Of a DNA stretch of 64,000 bases, positions 1 to 11,903 are shown piece by piece (position 1 is the stretch's first letter; each line of letters begins with the position of its first letter). Source of the stretch: Maylandia zebra (taxonomy: Eukaryota; Chordata; Actinopteri; Cichliformes; Cichlidae). The DNA is taken from assembly GCF_041146795.1 (NCBI RefSeq), contig NC_135169.1, forward strand, positions 13,223,585 through 13,287,584, in the 5' to 3' direction. The translations under genes were made by a program, and so were the position numbers. The notes beneath the pieces were generated by a model. That model made no database searches. It was not told the origin of the DNA and saw only the letters and a program-made list of their open reading frames with translations.

Positions 1-1650
1 ATAAATCAATAAATAATAAATTGAAATTCATTTCAATTTTATTAATGCATAGCCAAATCACTACAACTAGGGATGGGTATTGATAAGATTTTAACGATTC
101 CGATTCCATTTTCGATTCTGTTTAACGATTCGATTCTTTATCGATTTTCTTATCGATTCTTTTTTTTTTTTTTAAAAAGGAGAACACTAAGGTCGATTAG
201 CTCAGAGCTTTGTTTTATATCTTCTCTTTGAACAAGATAGAAATTTAGGAGTAACATGGCCTTACAAACCCAACAGTGAGATCTTGAGAGATCCAGCCTA
301 CGGCTCTTCAATGGGGTGTCACAGGGTCCCCAGGAAAAAAAATTGTAAATGTAAAATAATAAAATAAATATTCTTGTGAGACATATCACATATTGACGGG
401 GTCGGGTTATGTTAAAAAGTATAAATTGTTATACTTTGTTCATTGGTTCAAAGGTACCCCACACTTCTTTTTTTGTTTGCTTGTTTGTTCTGGTGTATTT
501 TTCATTTGAACTGTTACTCTGCCAGAGTACTCATATTTACAAGATGGCATTGAACGCCCCATTGGTGTATCAGGAAAACTATTTTGTACGTATGTTCCTT
601 GAAGGGGATTGAAGTCGTTCTTTTTTCCACCGCAGCGAAGGGCTAGGAGTAGGAGAGGAGCTGCTGTATGTTTTTGTTATCGAATCGATCTGATTGTGAA
701 ATAAAGCATATGCAGTGAGAAAGCAACTCCAGGAGTCATCCCTGCCTTAAAGCTGCAACATTCTTCTGTAGCAATAACAAAGTATAACATAAATTGTTCT
801 GTGGCAATTACACAAGAATATCCAGTAATGTCCCTGCCCACAATTAAACACATTCACTTACCAAAAATCGGGGGCATCTGCTGTAGCAAATGGGTGCAAG
901 CCTTTTACCACAAACTTAGTCACTGTTCGGTGACATTAGTCTATCCTGGCCTGAAAGGAGACGCTACCGGTAGACTGCAGCGAGAACTGCCAGCATCTGA
1001 GCCAGACTCTGTCTGTCTCTCTCATCATGGTCACCTACATGTACAGTAATGGCAGGTCTTGTAATAAGGCAGATTGCGCTAACTTAATATGCACTGTTAG
1101 TTGATTATTTACCTGCCGCATTAACGGGAGAGGACGTGCAAACGTTAGCGCTGCTGCTGGGTTGAGAGTCACGAGTCCGGAGCGGAATTAAAAACGCGTG
1201 TCATCGCGTGTTTTGTGAGCAAATGCTTTTGCATATTCGTAGTGTTTCCTCCCTTAAATGAAATATCTACTTTGCAAGTTGCCCTGTTGTCATCGGTTCT
1301 CATAAAGTATAATCAAACTTTTGAGCGTTTGAGCCGCTTAGGCGCCGTGTTTCCTGCCAGGTAAATGACGCTCCGCAACGTGGTGACGTCATTCGGGGCG
1401 ACTGGAATCGATAAGGGAATCGTTTGCAAAAATGGCAAACGATTCCAAGGAATTGAAACAGTGGGAACCGGTTCTCAACAAGAACCGGTTTTCGATACCC
1501 ATCCCTAACTACAACAGTTGCCTCAAGGTGCTTTATGTTGTAAAGTAAAGACCGAACAATAATACAACCCAGCCCAACCCCCTGTGAGCAAGCACTTGGC
1601 AACAGTGGGAAGAAAAAACTAGCTTTTAACAGGAAGAAATACCTGACAGA
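1..1650. repeat. Teleost interspersed repeat, split by a hAT insertion
   Basis: The flanks 1-67 and 1508-1650 join into one repeat if the hAT element at 68-1507 and one 8-bp site duplication are removed. Recognisable landmarks on the right flank are 'gttgcctcaaggtgcttta', 'gagcaagcacttggc' and 'cagtgggaagaaaaaac'. The same family recurs at about 6941-7098 (+) and, in reverse orientation, at about 11850-11903 plus 12968-13090. It is a common non-coding fish repeat; I do not assign a family name. Confidence 0.7.
68..1507. mobile_element. Non-autonomous hAT-type DNA transposon
   Basis: The ends are inverted: 'tagggatgggtat' at 68 and 'atacccatcccta' ending at 1507. Both ends are rich in 'cgattc' or 'ccggtt' motifs. 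The element is flanked by a perfect 8-bp duplication, 'actacaac', at 60-67 and 1508-1515, which is the hAT signature length. No transposase frame is visible in the 1.44 kb, so it is a non-autonomous or internally decayed copy. Confidence 0.88.
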
Positions 1651-2670
1651 TTCACACTCAGTGGCAGCTATTTCGTGTGACTGGTTGGGGGTGAGGGGAG
1701 GGAAACAGGACAAAGACACACAGTTATTAGATGCTGCTTCAGCCAGTCAGAGAATCCCCCGCCGCCCCGCCCTCTCCTCCCTGTGCAGCAAGCAGCAGGC
1801 GCACTTCGCAAACGGAGGGCGCCCTTACTCCCAGCAAATGGGCGGCAGAAAACCGATCGGTGCCTATGCCATTCCCAATATGCGCTGGCATGACATGGGG
1901 GCAGGATGAGTACAGCAATTTTTTTTTTTTTTTTTTTTGCCCATGTCGCCTGTATCAAAAACCTCTACTGCATAAGGGCATAAGGAAGTTTGTCTAATGA
2001 CACCTGTTGTGGATAGGCATAGCTTTGGGTCACGTGGTGTCTGTAATAGTGATTGCTATATGACCTGTTCACGTCCCGAGGGAATTTTTGTGAATGAGTG
2101 GGTGATGGGGGAAGTCGACTTTTGCTGACTGTTCAAGTTTAGAATGTTTTTGATTGTTTTTTCTACGGATTTTAAGGATTTGATAACAAATAAAGGAGTT
2201 TTAACCTGGTACTTTGACTTACGTTTTAAACAGTGGGCGCGTCAACATTATTCCCCTATTCAGCTGCTCGGCGACTGAAAGGCTTGACAGTCGCCAATAA
2301 AACCTTTACAAACCACCCGATTGTGGTTAAAAGAGAGAGAAGCACAACACCACCTCCATCTCACTTCCTTTCATGTGAACTGCTCTCACTATCAGGAAAA
2401 CAAAACCTAATGTTCTGACATAACAGGTCATCACCTCATCAATCATTGTCCATTAAAGCTCTCTGATTCTCCCCATGAAAGGGAATCAAAGAGCTCATGG
2501 TTAATAAAATCACATTCATATTTACTTCATATTAGATATTAGAGCTTTGATTTAATAGAAAAGCCTCGTACTGATGAGTGAAGAGGAAACCACAGTCACA
2601 GAGGAGGAGGAAGAGGAGGGTGTGCATAGAAACTGATCACTTATAAACTTTTAACTTACCAAGTGTGAAG
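1651..2670. other. Intergenic region upstream of the Fc-receptor-like gene
   Basis: No gene is supported here. There is a poly-T tract at about 1919-1938. Purine-rich ETS/PU.1-like sequence (aggaggaggaagaggaggg) lies at about 2603-2621 and a TATA-like 'ttataaac' at about 2641, just upstream of the start codon at 2671. Both are plausible myeloid-type promoter elements but are only inferred from position. Confidence 0.35.
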
Positions 2671-5553
2671 ATGGGGGAAGTTTCTGTGCTGTGGCTGCTC
2701 TGTAAGTTCCCTCTGTTTCTACAAAGTTTAGTTAAAGATACTTGCAAAAGGGAACAAAAACATTTCTCCAAAGTATGCTTTTAGGGATGTTTGGCTTTGT
2801 TACGATTAATTTGTGAGACTTACTCAGAAAGGTCGTAATGATACTCTTACAGGAAGTTTTCATGTTTTTCATTTTAATACATTTTAATACTGTTACATCC
2901 TGCTAGGGCCGTAACAAATACAAACGTTGAAATTGTATTTAAATTCTCTTTACGTTTGAATCAATTCCTTGTTTTCAGCACTTTTTCTCCTTCCTTTGCT
3001 GACTTTTCTTCAGTGGTTTTTTTGTCACTTTGCCCTCTGATCACTTCGTTAAACCTCTCAAATTAAAAACTAACCCAAGTGTCATTTGTCTTCAGTCCTG
3101 ACCTCACTGCTGATCTACACGACAAACCAAGGTCAGTGAGCTTTGTCTTTGTTAGTAAAAACTTAATTTAAGCATTCAGGTGTTGGTTTAAGGAAAAGTT
3201 TTGATTATTATTACTCATTGATGACATGCTTAAACTCTCATTTCATACAATCTGCTTCACCCCGATGCTTCACAGGGCAACATGATGGTATAAAACATGA
3301 AAAAGGTCAAACTCGTGTTGTACCAAGAGAAAAAAATAAAATAAAAGGAAAGGAAACAAACAGCTACAAAGGGAGGAGATGGTTTTAACAAGAGCTCCCA
3401 TTGGTGGCCTCACTGATAATGAAAGCAGAAAAGGAGGAAGTGACGCTGTTACAGAGACAAACAGGCAGTGATCGGAGCATGAGAGTAGAAAATTCATCAG
3501 CAGGTGACCAGAGCCTGTTTATCTGTGCAGTCTGGGACTATAAACTGTATATAAAAGATGGCTGAAGTCAAATGGAACAACAGTATGTTAATGATTAGTG
3601 AACTGTTTAAAGCTTTAGTTTTAGCTTCAATCGGGAACATCGTACTTAGAAGTGACCGTACTTGGGTGAGAGGTCAATGCTAAGCTATTGGCTAATGCTA
3701 GCTAGTTAGTGCTAAGTGACATCCAAAGAAAATTCTAAAATTTCAATCACTAAAACTGGAGCAGAGACATCTTATATGTGCTTTTAGAACAATTAAAAAT
3801 TTCACCTCCACTTGTCAGTACCATTAAATAAATATAGCAGAAGTAGTACATTTATTTTGTAGTACACATTTAGGTTTTTATGATTAACTGTATGCAATAT
3901 TTTCTTTATATAAATAAGTTTTTATTCATTAGAATTATAAAGACAAACTGTTAACTGTTTGGTAAAGTCAAGACATTCATTTAAAAATGTGTTATGAATT
4001 AAGTCATTCAAGGGTGCTCACAAGTAGATTAGAGTTGAGATAAGAATCTGTTCATATGGCCTTAATGTTTACAGCCAGTGGAGTAAAGGCATGAAGACAA
4101 AAGCCTGGAAAGATTGGTGCTTCGAATTGGAAGCATTTGTTATTTATTAGCTCTTCTAGCTAACAGCAGCAGGCAACTTTTTCTCTCCGACTTGTGGCTT
4201 TTGTGGTCCTACAGGCGATTCTGTGTCACTGTGTATGCAAGGTAAACATGGCTGTGTGTAAAAAAAAATTAATGCCTTGCTAATGAAATACCTCTTAGTT
4301 TTAAACCTAACACTGGTAATTAAACATTGTTTATTTTGAATGAATTTCGGCACTGCCAGTAATCCCAAATAGAGTCCTGCTAATCCAGATTTGATAAACC
4401 TTAAAAGTCTGTACCTGGATCAGTGTGATTGCCAAAACTGGATCACTTACATACTGTTAAAAATTCAATATTTACGGTGGAAGCTTGCTTGACCTTTGTG
4501 ATCAGTGCTCAGGTTGACAGTTTCTCATATCCAAGTATTTTTTCCCTGTTTCGTTCAGTTCGTCTGACTGTGAACCCAAACAGCTCTCAGTTCTTCAAAG
4601 AAAAGTCTGTGTCTCTGAGCTGTGAGGGGGCCGAAAACTCTGCTGGATGGACTCTGAGGAGAAGCACACTTGAAGGAAAGAGTCACTGTGGAAAAACGTG
4701 GGGAAGATGGTCCAATTCTTCCTGTAAGATCAGCATGACGCTCCCATGGGACAGTGGAGTTTACTGGTGTGAGTCCAGAGAGGGTCCCATCAGTAACATG
4801 GTTAACCTGACAGTCACTGGTAAGCTGAGTGTGTGGAGTTAGTGTTGATGAAGCTGTGAGTAAATGGATGAAATGCTGTAGTTTGTCTCTGTGTTGAGGT
4901 GGATCAGTGATCCTGCAGAGTCCTGTCCTCCCTGTGATGGAGGGAGATGACGTCACTCTGCTCTGTAAAACAAAGACCACTCCCTCCAACCTCCTAGCTG
5001 CTTTCTATAAAGATGGTGTCTTCATTGGGAGTGAGACTACAGGTCACATGACCATCCAGCATGTTTCCAGGTCTGATGAAGGCCTCTACAAGTGTGACAT
5101 CAGCGGTCATGGAGAGTCTCCATCCAGCTGGATCACTGTCACAGGTGAGGAGCTTCACTCTGATTTCAGCTCTGATTTCATCCACATATTCACTGAACAG
5201 GTGGGATTCTCTCTACAGGTAATCCAATAACCACAGTCCTGCCTACATCTACACCCCCACCACCCACTTTTACATCCCTCACCCCTGGATCAGCTTCACA
5301 CCCTGATGCCCCCTCCCTCCAGCTTGAGTTCAGACTGCCTTTCCACCTGCTGGTGTTCTGTCCATACTTCATTGCCACTGTCCTCATGGTGTCTTTATGT
5401 CGACGCAGAGCCAAAGGTAACACTTTGATTCCCCTCGAATATTTTTAAAGCTCGATCTGGGATTAACTTATTCAACAGGCGCTCCTTGTTTCTTTGGTAA
5501 CAGCACCACCTACCTGCACTGGACAGAAGTTGCCTGACGACTTGTTTGACTGA
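2671..5553 (+). CDS. Fc-receptor-like immunoglobulin-superfamily membrane protein
   Basis: Six exons splice in one frame: 2671-2701, 3096-3131, 4559-4819, 4899-5144, 5219-5416 and 5504-5553. The signal peptide ([10 protein letters not shown]...) is split by an intron and its second part is a 36-bp exon, as is usual for Fc receptors and Fc-receptor-like genes. Exons 3 and 4 each encode one Ig domain: domain 1 has 'VSLSCEG', a core W and 'DSGVYWCES'; domain 2 has 'VTLLCKT', 'AFYKDG' and '[10 protein letters not shown]'. Exon 5 gives a Thr/Pro-rich stalk and one hydrophobic helix (about [20 protein letters not shown]) followed by basic CRRR. The last exon adds about 16 residues and a stop. No ITIM or ITAM is seen, so signalling would need a partner chain, or a longer tail may be made by other splicing. 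All splice sites are GT/AG and introns after exons 1 to 5 are phase 1. The protein probably binds immunoglobulin or a related ligand at the surface of leukocytes; the ligand is inferred from family only. Confidence 0.8.
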
Positions 5554-5837
5554 CCACTGAGCATCAAGTGTGAGATGCAGCTTAGAAAAGTCAACATAGA
5601 TTCTTTGTACAAAGATATGTCTGCTTCCTGATCTTCCCCTGTTAGGTCTTAACGTCAGGCTTTTTCCATAAATCCTTTTAAAAACATTAATAGCAGTTGT
5701 TTTTGTTGCTTTTCACTCGTAAAATTTCTTAAATACATTCTTAGGATCAATATGTGACTCACCAAAGAGAGAGAGTTTTGTTTTCTTCTTTTTATGTCCA
5801 TGAGTGTTTAATTGATGAATATTGTGCTCACTTCTGG

Positions 5838-6825
5838 TGTGCCCAAGTTTCAGTCTTCGGCCCTCTTCTCTTCATAATTTACATCCTCCTTTTTTGTACC
5901 ATTTTCCGCAAATTTGATCTTCACTTTCACTGTTTTGCTGATGACATCCTGCAGGTCTGTTTGCTCCCTCCCACCTTCTCCTCTTACAGAATGCTTATCT
6001 AAAACAAAATCCTGGTTCAGCTCTAATTTTCTAAAGCTCAATGAGGATAAAACTGAAATCCTCCTTCTTGGCACAAATCCAACCTACTGAAGGCGAATCA
6101 TTTCTCACTCACCATCGATAACTCCACAGTTTTCCCTTCTCCTCAGGTTAAGAGCCTTGGTGTCATCGTAGACAGTTCACTTTCCTATAAATCTCACATC
6201 AGCAATCTCACCCTTTCTGCCTATTTCCATCTACACCACATTAACAGATTACGTCCTTCTCTTTCCACCCAGTCTACGTCCATTCTAGTCCATAGTCTCA
6301 TTCTCTTCCTTCCTCCTTCATTTACTATAGTAATTCTCTCTTACATGGTCTCCTCCAAAAATCCCTCCAGAAGCTTCAACTGGTTCAAAATCCCTTCTAC
6401 CAGCACATCACCCCCATGCTCCAGGAATTTCACTGGCTCCCAGTGAAACTCCGGATGGTGTACAAACTTCTTCTGCTCATCTTCAAGGCCTTTCATAACC
6501 TTGCTCCTCCTTATCTTTCTGACCTGTTAAGCACCTGACCTGCCTTTTTTCCGCCTCACCTCCATGGGAAGCAGAGCTTTCAGCTGCTCTGCTCCCAGGC
6601 TGTGGAACTCTCTACCCCCAGATATAAGAAACATTGGTTCTTATATCTCAGCTCAGAACCCGTCTGTTCAAATCTGCATATTCACTGTGAATCCACTGTT
6701 TGTTCATTTTATCTTGTGCTTTTATTTTATTGTTCTTCATTGTGTCATTGTTCTATTATGTGTTTTATCCTATTGTGCAGTGTCCTTTGGTGTCTTGAAA
6801 GGCACATTTTGAATAAAATGTATTA

Positions 6826-6856
<31 letters not shown>

Positions 6857-6857
6857 G
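5838..6857 (+). mobile_element. 5'-truncated LINE (L2/CR1-like) relic
   Basis: Decayed reverse-transcriptase peptides occur in order on the + strand: 'VFGPLLFIIYILLF', then 'HFHCFADDILQV' (an F-A-D-D version of the Y-x-D-D active site), and further down 'RAFSCSAPRLWNSLPPDIRN', the usual C-terminal block of L2/CR1-like fish LINEs. The 3' end is an (att)n tail at about 6826-6857. Frame changes between the blocks make it a dead copy. Confidence 0.8.
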
Positions 6858-6940
6858 AATACTTAACCGTTGGGACCTCTCTTTTCTTTAGGATTTATAT
6901 TCAGTGCTCTTTATTGGCATAAAAACAATTACGTTTTCAA

Positions 6941-7098
6941 TTCAGTTTGATTAATGCAGCACCAAATCACAACAAAGGTTGCCTTTAGGTGCTTTATATT
7001 GTAAGTACAATGAATGTTCTCTGTACAATAATACAGAGAAAAGAGAGAAAACCACAACAATCAGATAACCTCCTATGAGCAAGCAATTTGGCGACAGT
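6941..7098 (+). repeat. Second copy of the teleost interspersed repeat
   Basis: It matches the repeat that flanks the hAT element at 68-1507: 'gttgcctttaggtgcttta', 'gtacaataatacagagaa' and 'gagcaagcaatttggcgaca'. It ends abruptly where sequence of another hAT copy begins. Confidence 0.65.
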
Positions 7099-7884
7099 GT
7101 CGCTGAGGTTAGTTCATAGACTGCAGACTGTTAGACTTGATGGATAGGATTAACAACCTGTTAGCTGCAAATAATCATGTGCAGTTCTGAAAGCGGTCTA
7201 TGAAGTAACCTCAGCAAACGGCAGCTAACAATGTTAGTGGGGTGGCGAGTAGCCTTCAATAATACTAATAAATCACACAGCAGTAGTACATTCATGTCGT
7301 TGTAAAAAGCATGACAGTATATTAAGTAATCCAAAGTCTTCAGAATATGTTACTCTCATTGAGTAACTTAACCAAATACGTTACAAAATACATTTGTGTC
7401 ACAGGCTGGGTCTCTGACCCAGCGCTCTGAGTTCATGTTTGTATTTGTCTCATTTTGTTATGTGATTAGTTTTGTGTCATTTCCTATCTGTCTTTAGTTT
7501 GGGCAGTTATTGTTTATTGTTCCTCTGGTTTTCTATGTTTTGGGTTCTTGTATTATTCATCACGCATTAGGTTTGTTAAGTTTGTGTTGTCATGTCTAGG
7601 TTTAGTGTTTCCTGTTTTATTCTGACAGTGTCATATGTTCTTTGTTCATTGTATTTAGCTTTCCTCTCCTGGGCCCTGTTTCAGGAAGCCGGTTTGGAAA
7701 ACTCAGAGTGAAAAACGACACTCACGGTTGAGTAACCCCGAACTGTCCAACTCGGAATATTCGGTTTCAGAAAGGCTGATAACAATTAGTTCAATCAACG
7801 CGGAGTTGCTTTAACCCCAAGTGAAGCGCGCGGACGAGGATACATAAAGCCCTGATAAGCGGAGCACAGATTAAGCGAGTCACC

Positions 7885-9064
7885 ATGGAGACGGAGGGAA
7901 AGAAGGCGCGGTCAATGTATTTCACAGCGCTTGAGGCCGAAATTCTGATGGCAGCATATGCCGATAACATGCAAATTCCGCGGAAAAAAGTAACACAGCC
8001 ACAGCTGCAAAAGCATGCATGGCAAAACATAGCCGACAGAGTCAATGCGTGAGTGTTAATTTAAACATTGATCGAGGGATTTCCACCCATTTAACACGTT
8101 ATTTTATCATATGTTATTTTATTTGTTATTTTATACATTTTATTTTGTGACGTGATGTGAGCGCAGGTGCAACCCAACAGGCCCCAAACGTGCCTGGCAG
8201 CAAGTAAAAATGAAATATAAAAATATAGTCCAAACAGGTAAGGTGTAATTGTATTATGAGCCATAGTGCTTGGTCTGTTTGTCCGATGTAAATCAATTGC
8301 AGTTAGAGGCTACATTAATTTTCTTTCTGTAAGCACTTATTGAAATTATCTGAGCACATTACAAGTACATATTTGCTTACTCTGTATGCTCAAATGTGGC
8401 CCGTTATAGCCAACAGAAAAAAAGCGGAGGCCCGAAAAACAGGTGGGGGTCCTCCACCACCACCACTCACAGAGGCTGAGCAGTTGGCCCTCAGCCAAAA
8501 CAGTGGGCGCCCTGTGGCCGAAGGCATCTCTGCGGGGACATCCTCTGAGTCAATAACCCCGCAAGACACAAGTGCCTACATAAGAGGTAAATTCAAAATA
8601 ATACATGATGTGCATACATCCTTTCTTCACAGTCACCTTTGCAGTGCGACACATTCATTTGATAAACTCTTTACCATAATGGATTATTTTGTAGTGAAGT
8701 TATTTTCCGACTGATTTTGCCTTCCCTCAGCCTTGGTTGTCTTTGAGAGCATAATGACAATGAAGTGTAAGGTGATTGGTATGTTTGTTAATTGCCATTT
8801 GGTCCCTTGTAAGTTATAAGTGACCTGTATAAACCTCATATTCTATCAGTTGATGGTGATGGTGTACTGCATCTGGTGCAGCCTCCTGTTGAGCCAGACC
8901 AACATGCAGTTGTGAGTACTCTTAATACTCCACAGATTATATGAGTTTACAGTAGAACAGCAATGTTGTCTATTTCTTTACTACAGGAAAATAATGAAGA
9001 AACATTGACAGCTGTTACAGAGGAGGAAGCAACAGAGACACTTTATGAGGTTTACATCTTTTAA
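7885..9064 (+). CDS. Harbinger-encoded Myb/SANT-like DNA-binding protein
   Basis: Five exons splice in frame: 7885-8048, 8167-8237, 8410-8586, 8850-8911 and 8987-9064, totalling 552 bp or 183 residues plus stop. The N-terminal half is a trihelix Myb/SANT-like domain of the kind PIF/Harbinger elements encode, with 'FTALEAEILMAAYADN', 'WQNIADRVNACNPTGPKR' and 'WQQVKMKYKNIVQT'. It is followed by basic 'NRKKAEARKTGGG', a proline run (PPPPP) and an acidic, low-complexity tail. In characterised Harbinger elements this protein imports the transposase into the nucleus and guides it to the element ends. The frame appears intact. The start is the ATG in 'caccatgg', a good Kozak context. Confidence 0.78.
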
Positions 9065-9153
9065 TACTTTGTGTACAGGAAATACAGGCGACCAATAAAG
9101 CCAGTTGAACAAAAAATCTGTTTATTCTTCTTTCAACATGTTGAGGTGATGGG

Positions 9154-10444
9154 TCAAAAGAAATGATTGTGACATATGGTGTCTCTGACTGCTCTTCCAT
9201 CTTGTATGTCCGTGGGAGGGTCAGGATGTTCATGGTTTGGATCACTGCTGATGTTTGGTTCAGAAGGACAGTGTTCTCCTCTAATTGTGGCAATGTTGTG
9301 AAGAATCACACATGCCACAATAATGTCACATGCCCTTTCTGGGGTGACCCTGAGTCTTTGCAGGCACTGGAACCGGGCCTTAAGCATTCCGATAGTCATT
9401 TCAACTCTGGCTCTTGTCCTGCAATTAGCCAGATTATATCACTGCTGTGGGCCCGGTTCAGGGTCAGGGTAAGGGGTAAGCAAATAGGGTAAACATGGAT
9501 ACCCCCTATCACCAAGCAAGTAGCCAGTGAACTCTCCTAAGACAGAAGGATACACTTCAGTTCAAATGTCCCTGAAGCAATTGGTCTTTATATATTTTAA
9601 AGTATTCTCAACTCACCATGTCCAAATTTTGTGCTCAGTGTACATTCACGGAATATTTGTGAGTCATGGACAGAGCCTGGCCACTTGGCTTCCACATTTG
9701 TGATAATGTTGGCAGCATCACATATGATCTTCACAGTGCAGAGAACACAAATTAGCATCCATTACTATAATGAAATAATTTGTTAGTTTGACATGCTACA
9801 GGGAACTATGTACCTGTACATTAATGCTGTGGAAAGACTTCCTGTTCACATAGTCTCCTTCATTTACTGAAGGAGCAATGATTGGAATGTGAGTGCCATC
9901 TATACAGCCAATCACGCCTGGGAACCCTGAAAATAAATGTAAAATTTAAGTAGTAGTTCAAGTATCACCACATCATAAATTAAGTTTTGTTCATCCTGAT
10001 ACCTGCAATTTTGTGGCATCCCTCTTTGATAAATCTTGTGGGTCTGTGACCGGGGAACACCACAAACGAGTACAGGAGACGTTTCAGTGCAACTGTAACA
10101 TTCCTGACTGCCCGACAGACGGTAGCCTTGGAAACGTGCTCAGCGTCACCAATATTATACAGAAAGCTCCCGTTTGCAAGAAACCGAAGTGCAATACAAA
10201 TAATATGTACAGAACTGAGAGCATGTCCGCGATGTGTCACATGCGTAATATATGGCCTGAGGATGTTATCCAAATAAATTATAGATTGTGCTGAGAAACG
10301 GTAACGTTCGCACAGAAAATCATCAGGAAATGATAAAATGTCCAAACGCGCTCTGATCACTCTCTCCCGGCGGAGAGCTCTGCGGAGAATTTGGGCTTCA
10401 CAATCTACTGGCTCTTCAAGGAAGTGGCACGCCATGTCTGACAC
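9154..10444 (-). pseudogene. Harbinger DDE transposase with one premature stop
   Basis: On the minus strand the N-terminal exon (about 10444 down to 10005) encodes a helix-rich DNA-binding part including 'RYRFSAQSIIYLDNILRPY' and 'VSKATVCRAVRNVT'. Next come an exon with the first catalytic region '[16 protein letters not shown]' (about 9928-9813), an exon with 'ICDAANIITNVEAKWPGSVH' and its 'HDSQIF' aspartate (about 9727-9618), and a last exon with 'GYLLGDRGYPCLPYLL', 'ARVEMTIGMLKARFQCL' and 'ILHNIA', ending at 9154. In the last exon codon 9441-9439 is TGA, where an Arg codon CGA (a CpG transition) would fit the surrounding frame. This stop precedes the conserved catalytic glutamate. Apart from it, the frame and splice sites look usable. 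Confidence 0.75.
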
Positions 10445-11057
10445 TTCCTACTGTCAGGTTTCCGACAAAGGGGCGGAGACAGTCAGGGTTAGTTGTAGTA
10501 AACCTGCTAGGGGGCAGGTTAGCTTCACGGAGTGTGTCGTCATAGTGACTCACTCAGGCTGCAGCTGAACTCGCTTTGTGAAACCGAACACCCAGAGTTT
10601 TCGTTAACTCAGGGTATACTTACTCAGTTTTTCCACTAAACCGGCTTCCTGAAACAGGGCCCTGGTCCTGTCATTAGGTTTATGTCAGTCAGCTGTTCCC
10701 CCATGTGTCTTCACTTCCCCTGATCACCTCATGTATGTATTTAAGCCCTTTGTTTTCTGCATGCTATTGTCGGGTCGCCTGTTTACCTCACCTCAGTCAT
10801 AGTTCTAGTTTTTGGTCTCAGTACCGTTTTAGTATTTTGTTTCTTAGTGTCTTGTCAGTTTACTTTGGTTTCCTGGTTTACTTCTGCAGTCATCTAATAA
10901 AGCCTCACCTTTCTGTTAAAACCTTACTACTCTTCGTCGTCATCTGCTTTTGGGTCCTGTTTCATCACACATCGGTGCACCCCGCCGTGACAATTTGGGT
11001 GCATGAATTCTGTAATCTGCAGTGGAATACATTTTAAAAGTAACCTTCCCAACACTG

Positions 11058-11903
11058 TACATATATATGTATATGCTATATTTATGCTTTTATTCATCTA
11101 ATAAATAAAGTTTTGTTTTTTCAATAAAGAGGCACTCACAGTGTTTTTCCACTCATCAGTTAGATGGAAAGTCCGTGTGCTTATTGTGGTCTGGCTGTGG
11201 TTGACAGGGCGACACATTCTCACATCCTCTTTGAGTTTGTTTTTTTGTTCTTTTGCTTACTTTTACTGAACACTGCAGACTCAACACACTGAGCCCGTGA
11301 AGCCGAAGTCTGGGTTTACGCTTCAGATCTCCTTTACATGATGCCTCTGTCCTCCTAAATTGTAAAACAAAGACTATATGTGCTCCTTTACGCTTGTGGA
11401 GAGTTTCAGGCTTTCAAAGTACGGACATTGTGACTCCTCCTCAGAACATCTGCTGTGGTTTCTGTGGTTTTTGCTCCTCTACAGGCTTTTCAGAAAAATG
11501 CTTTCTAAACTTGGCTGCAGGTTTAAAACTGCCCCCCTGCTGGGCTGGGAGTCCTGCAGCTACGTTACTTTAAATAAGCACAATCATCCTCTGTAAAAAC
11601 TCTTCGAAGTAGAGCCTGTGACTGTCCACTGTGCTCGACAAAATAAGCCGCTATTTTCCACTGCCATAATTTTTTAAAATTCCTTGGCTCTGCTGGAGTA
11701 ACTTTGCATGACTCAGAACTGAAAATAATCCTCCTTTATTTTGTACTGGGCATCTGTGCAGAACCTTAGTTCTAGAGTTCAACCTTGTGAACTCTCCACT
11801 AGGAAGAAACAGTCACATTATTTACTTATGAGTGCTAAAACACTGCAAAATGCTCCAGTAATATCTACTCATCCCCAACCCATTGAGTCAGATGGCCGCC
11901 CCT
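11058..11903. other. Region with no supported gene
   Basis: AT-rich sequence follows the hAT right end ('tacatatatatgtatatg'), then unannotated sequence with short chance frames. From about 11850 it turns into the reverse-oriented teleost interspersed repeat, which the next element interrupts. Confidence 0.4.

Larger units (their letters stand above)
7672..10661. mobile_element. PIF/Harbinger transposon, nearly complete
   Basis: Terminal inverted repeats are 'ggccctgtttcaggaagcc' at 7672 and its complement 'ggcttcctgaaacagggcc' ending at 10661. A 3-bp duplication 'ctg' lies at 7669-7671 and 10662-10664. The element carries the two convergent genes typical of the superfamily: a Myb/SANT-like DNA-binding protein on + and a DDE transposase on -. 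It sits inside the solo LTR. Confidence 0.9.
7397..10992 (+). mobile_element. Solo LTR inserted in the hAT element, itself split by a Harbinger element
   Basis: The sequence starts 'tgtcacagg' at 7397 and ends 'ccgtgaca' at 10992 (TG...CA with short inverted ends). It is flanked by a 5-bp duplication 'atttg' at 7392-7396 and 10993-10997. Without the Harbinger insertion (7672-10661) the LTR would be about 600 bp. It has a polyadenylation-type 'aataaag' near 10896. Diverged relatives of the same LTR are seen in reverse orientation at about 15100-15230, 38717-39110 and 42290-42560. No gag or pol remains, so it is a solo LTR. Confidence 0.75.
7100..11057. mobile_element. hAT element (second copy of the 20895-21870 family), split by a nested LTR
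   Basis: The segment from about 7235 to 7396, plus 10998-11057 after the nested insertion, aligns with the 3' part of the intact element at 20895-21870. Shared landmarks are 'aataaatcacacagca', 'tattaagtaatccaaagt' and the right end 'ccttcccaacactg' at 11044-11057. The left terminus is not resolved: the sequence between about 7100 and 7235 differs from the intact copy. Confidence 0.7.

Noticed and set aside
801-1049. Short frame inside the first hAT element
   Set aside because: No transposase motif, and it lies in a non-autonomous element.
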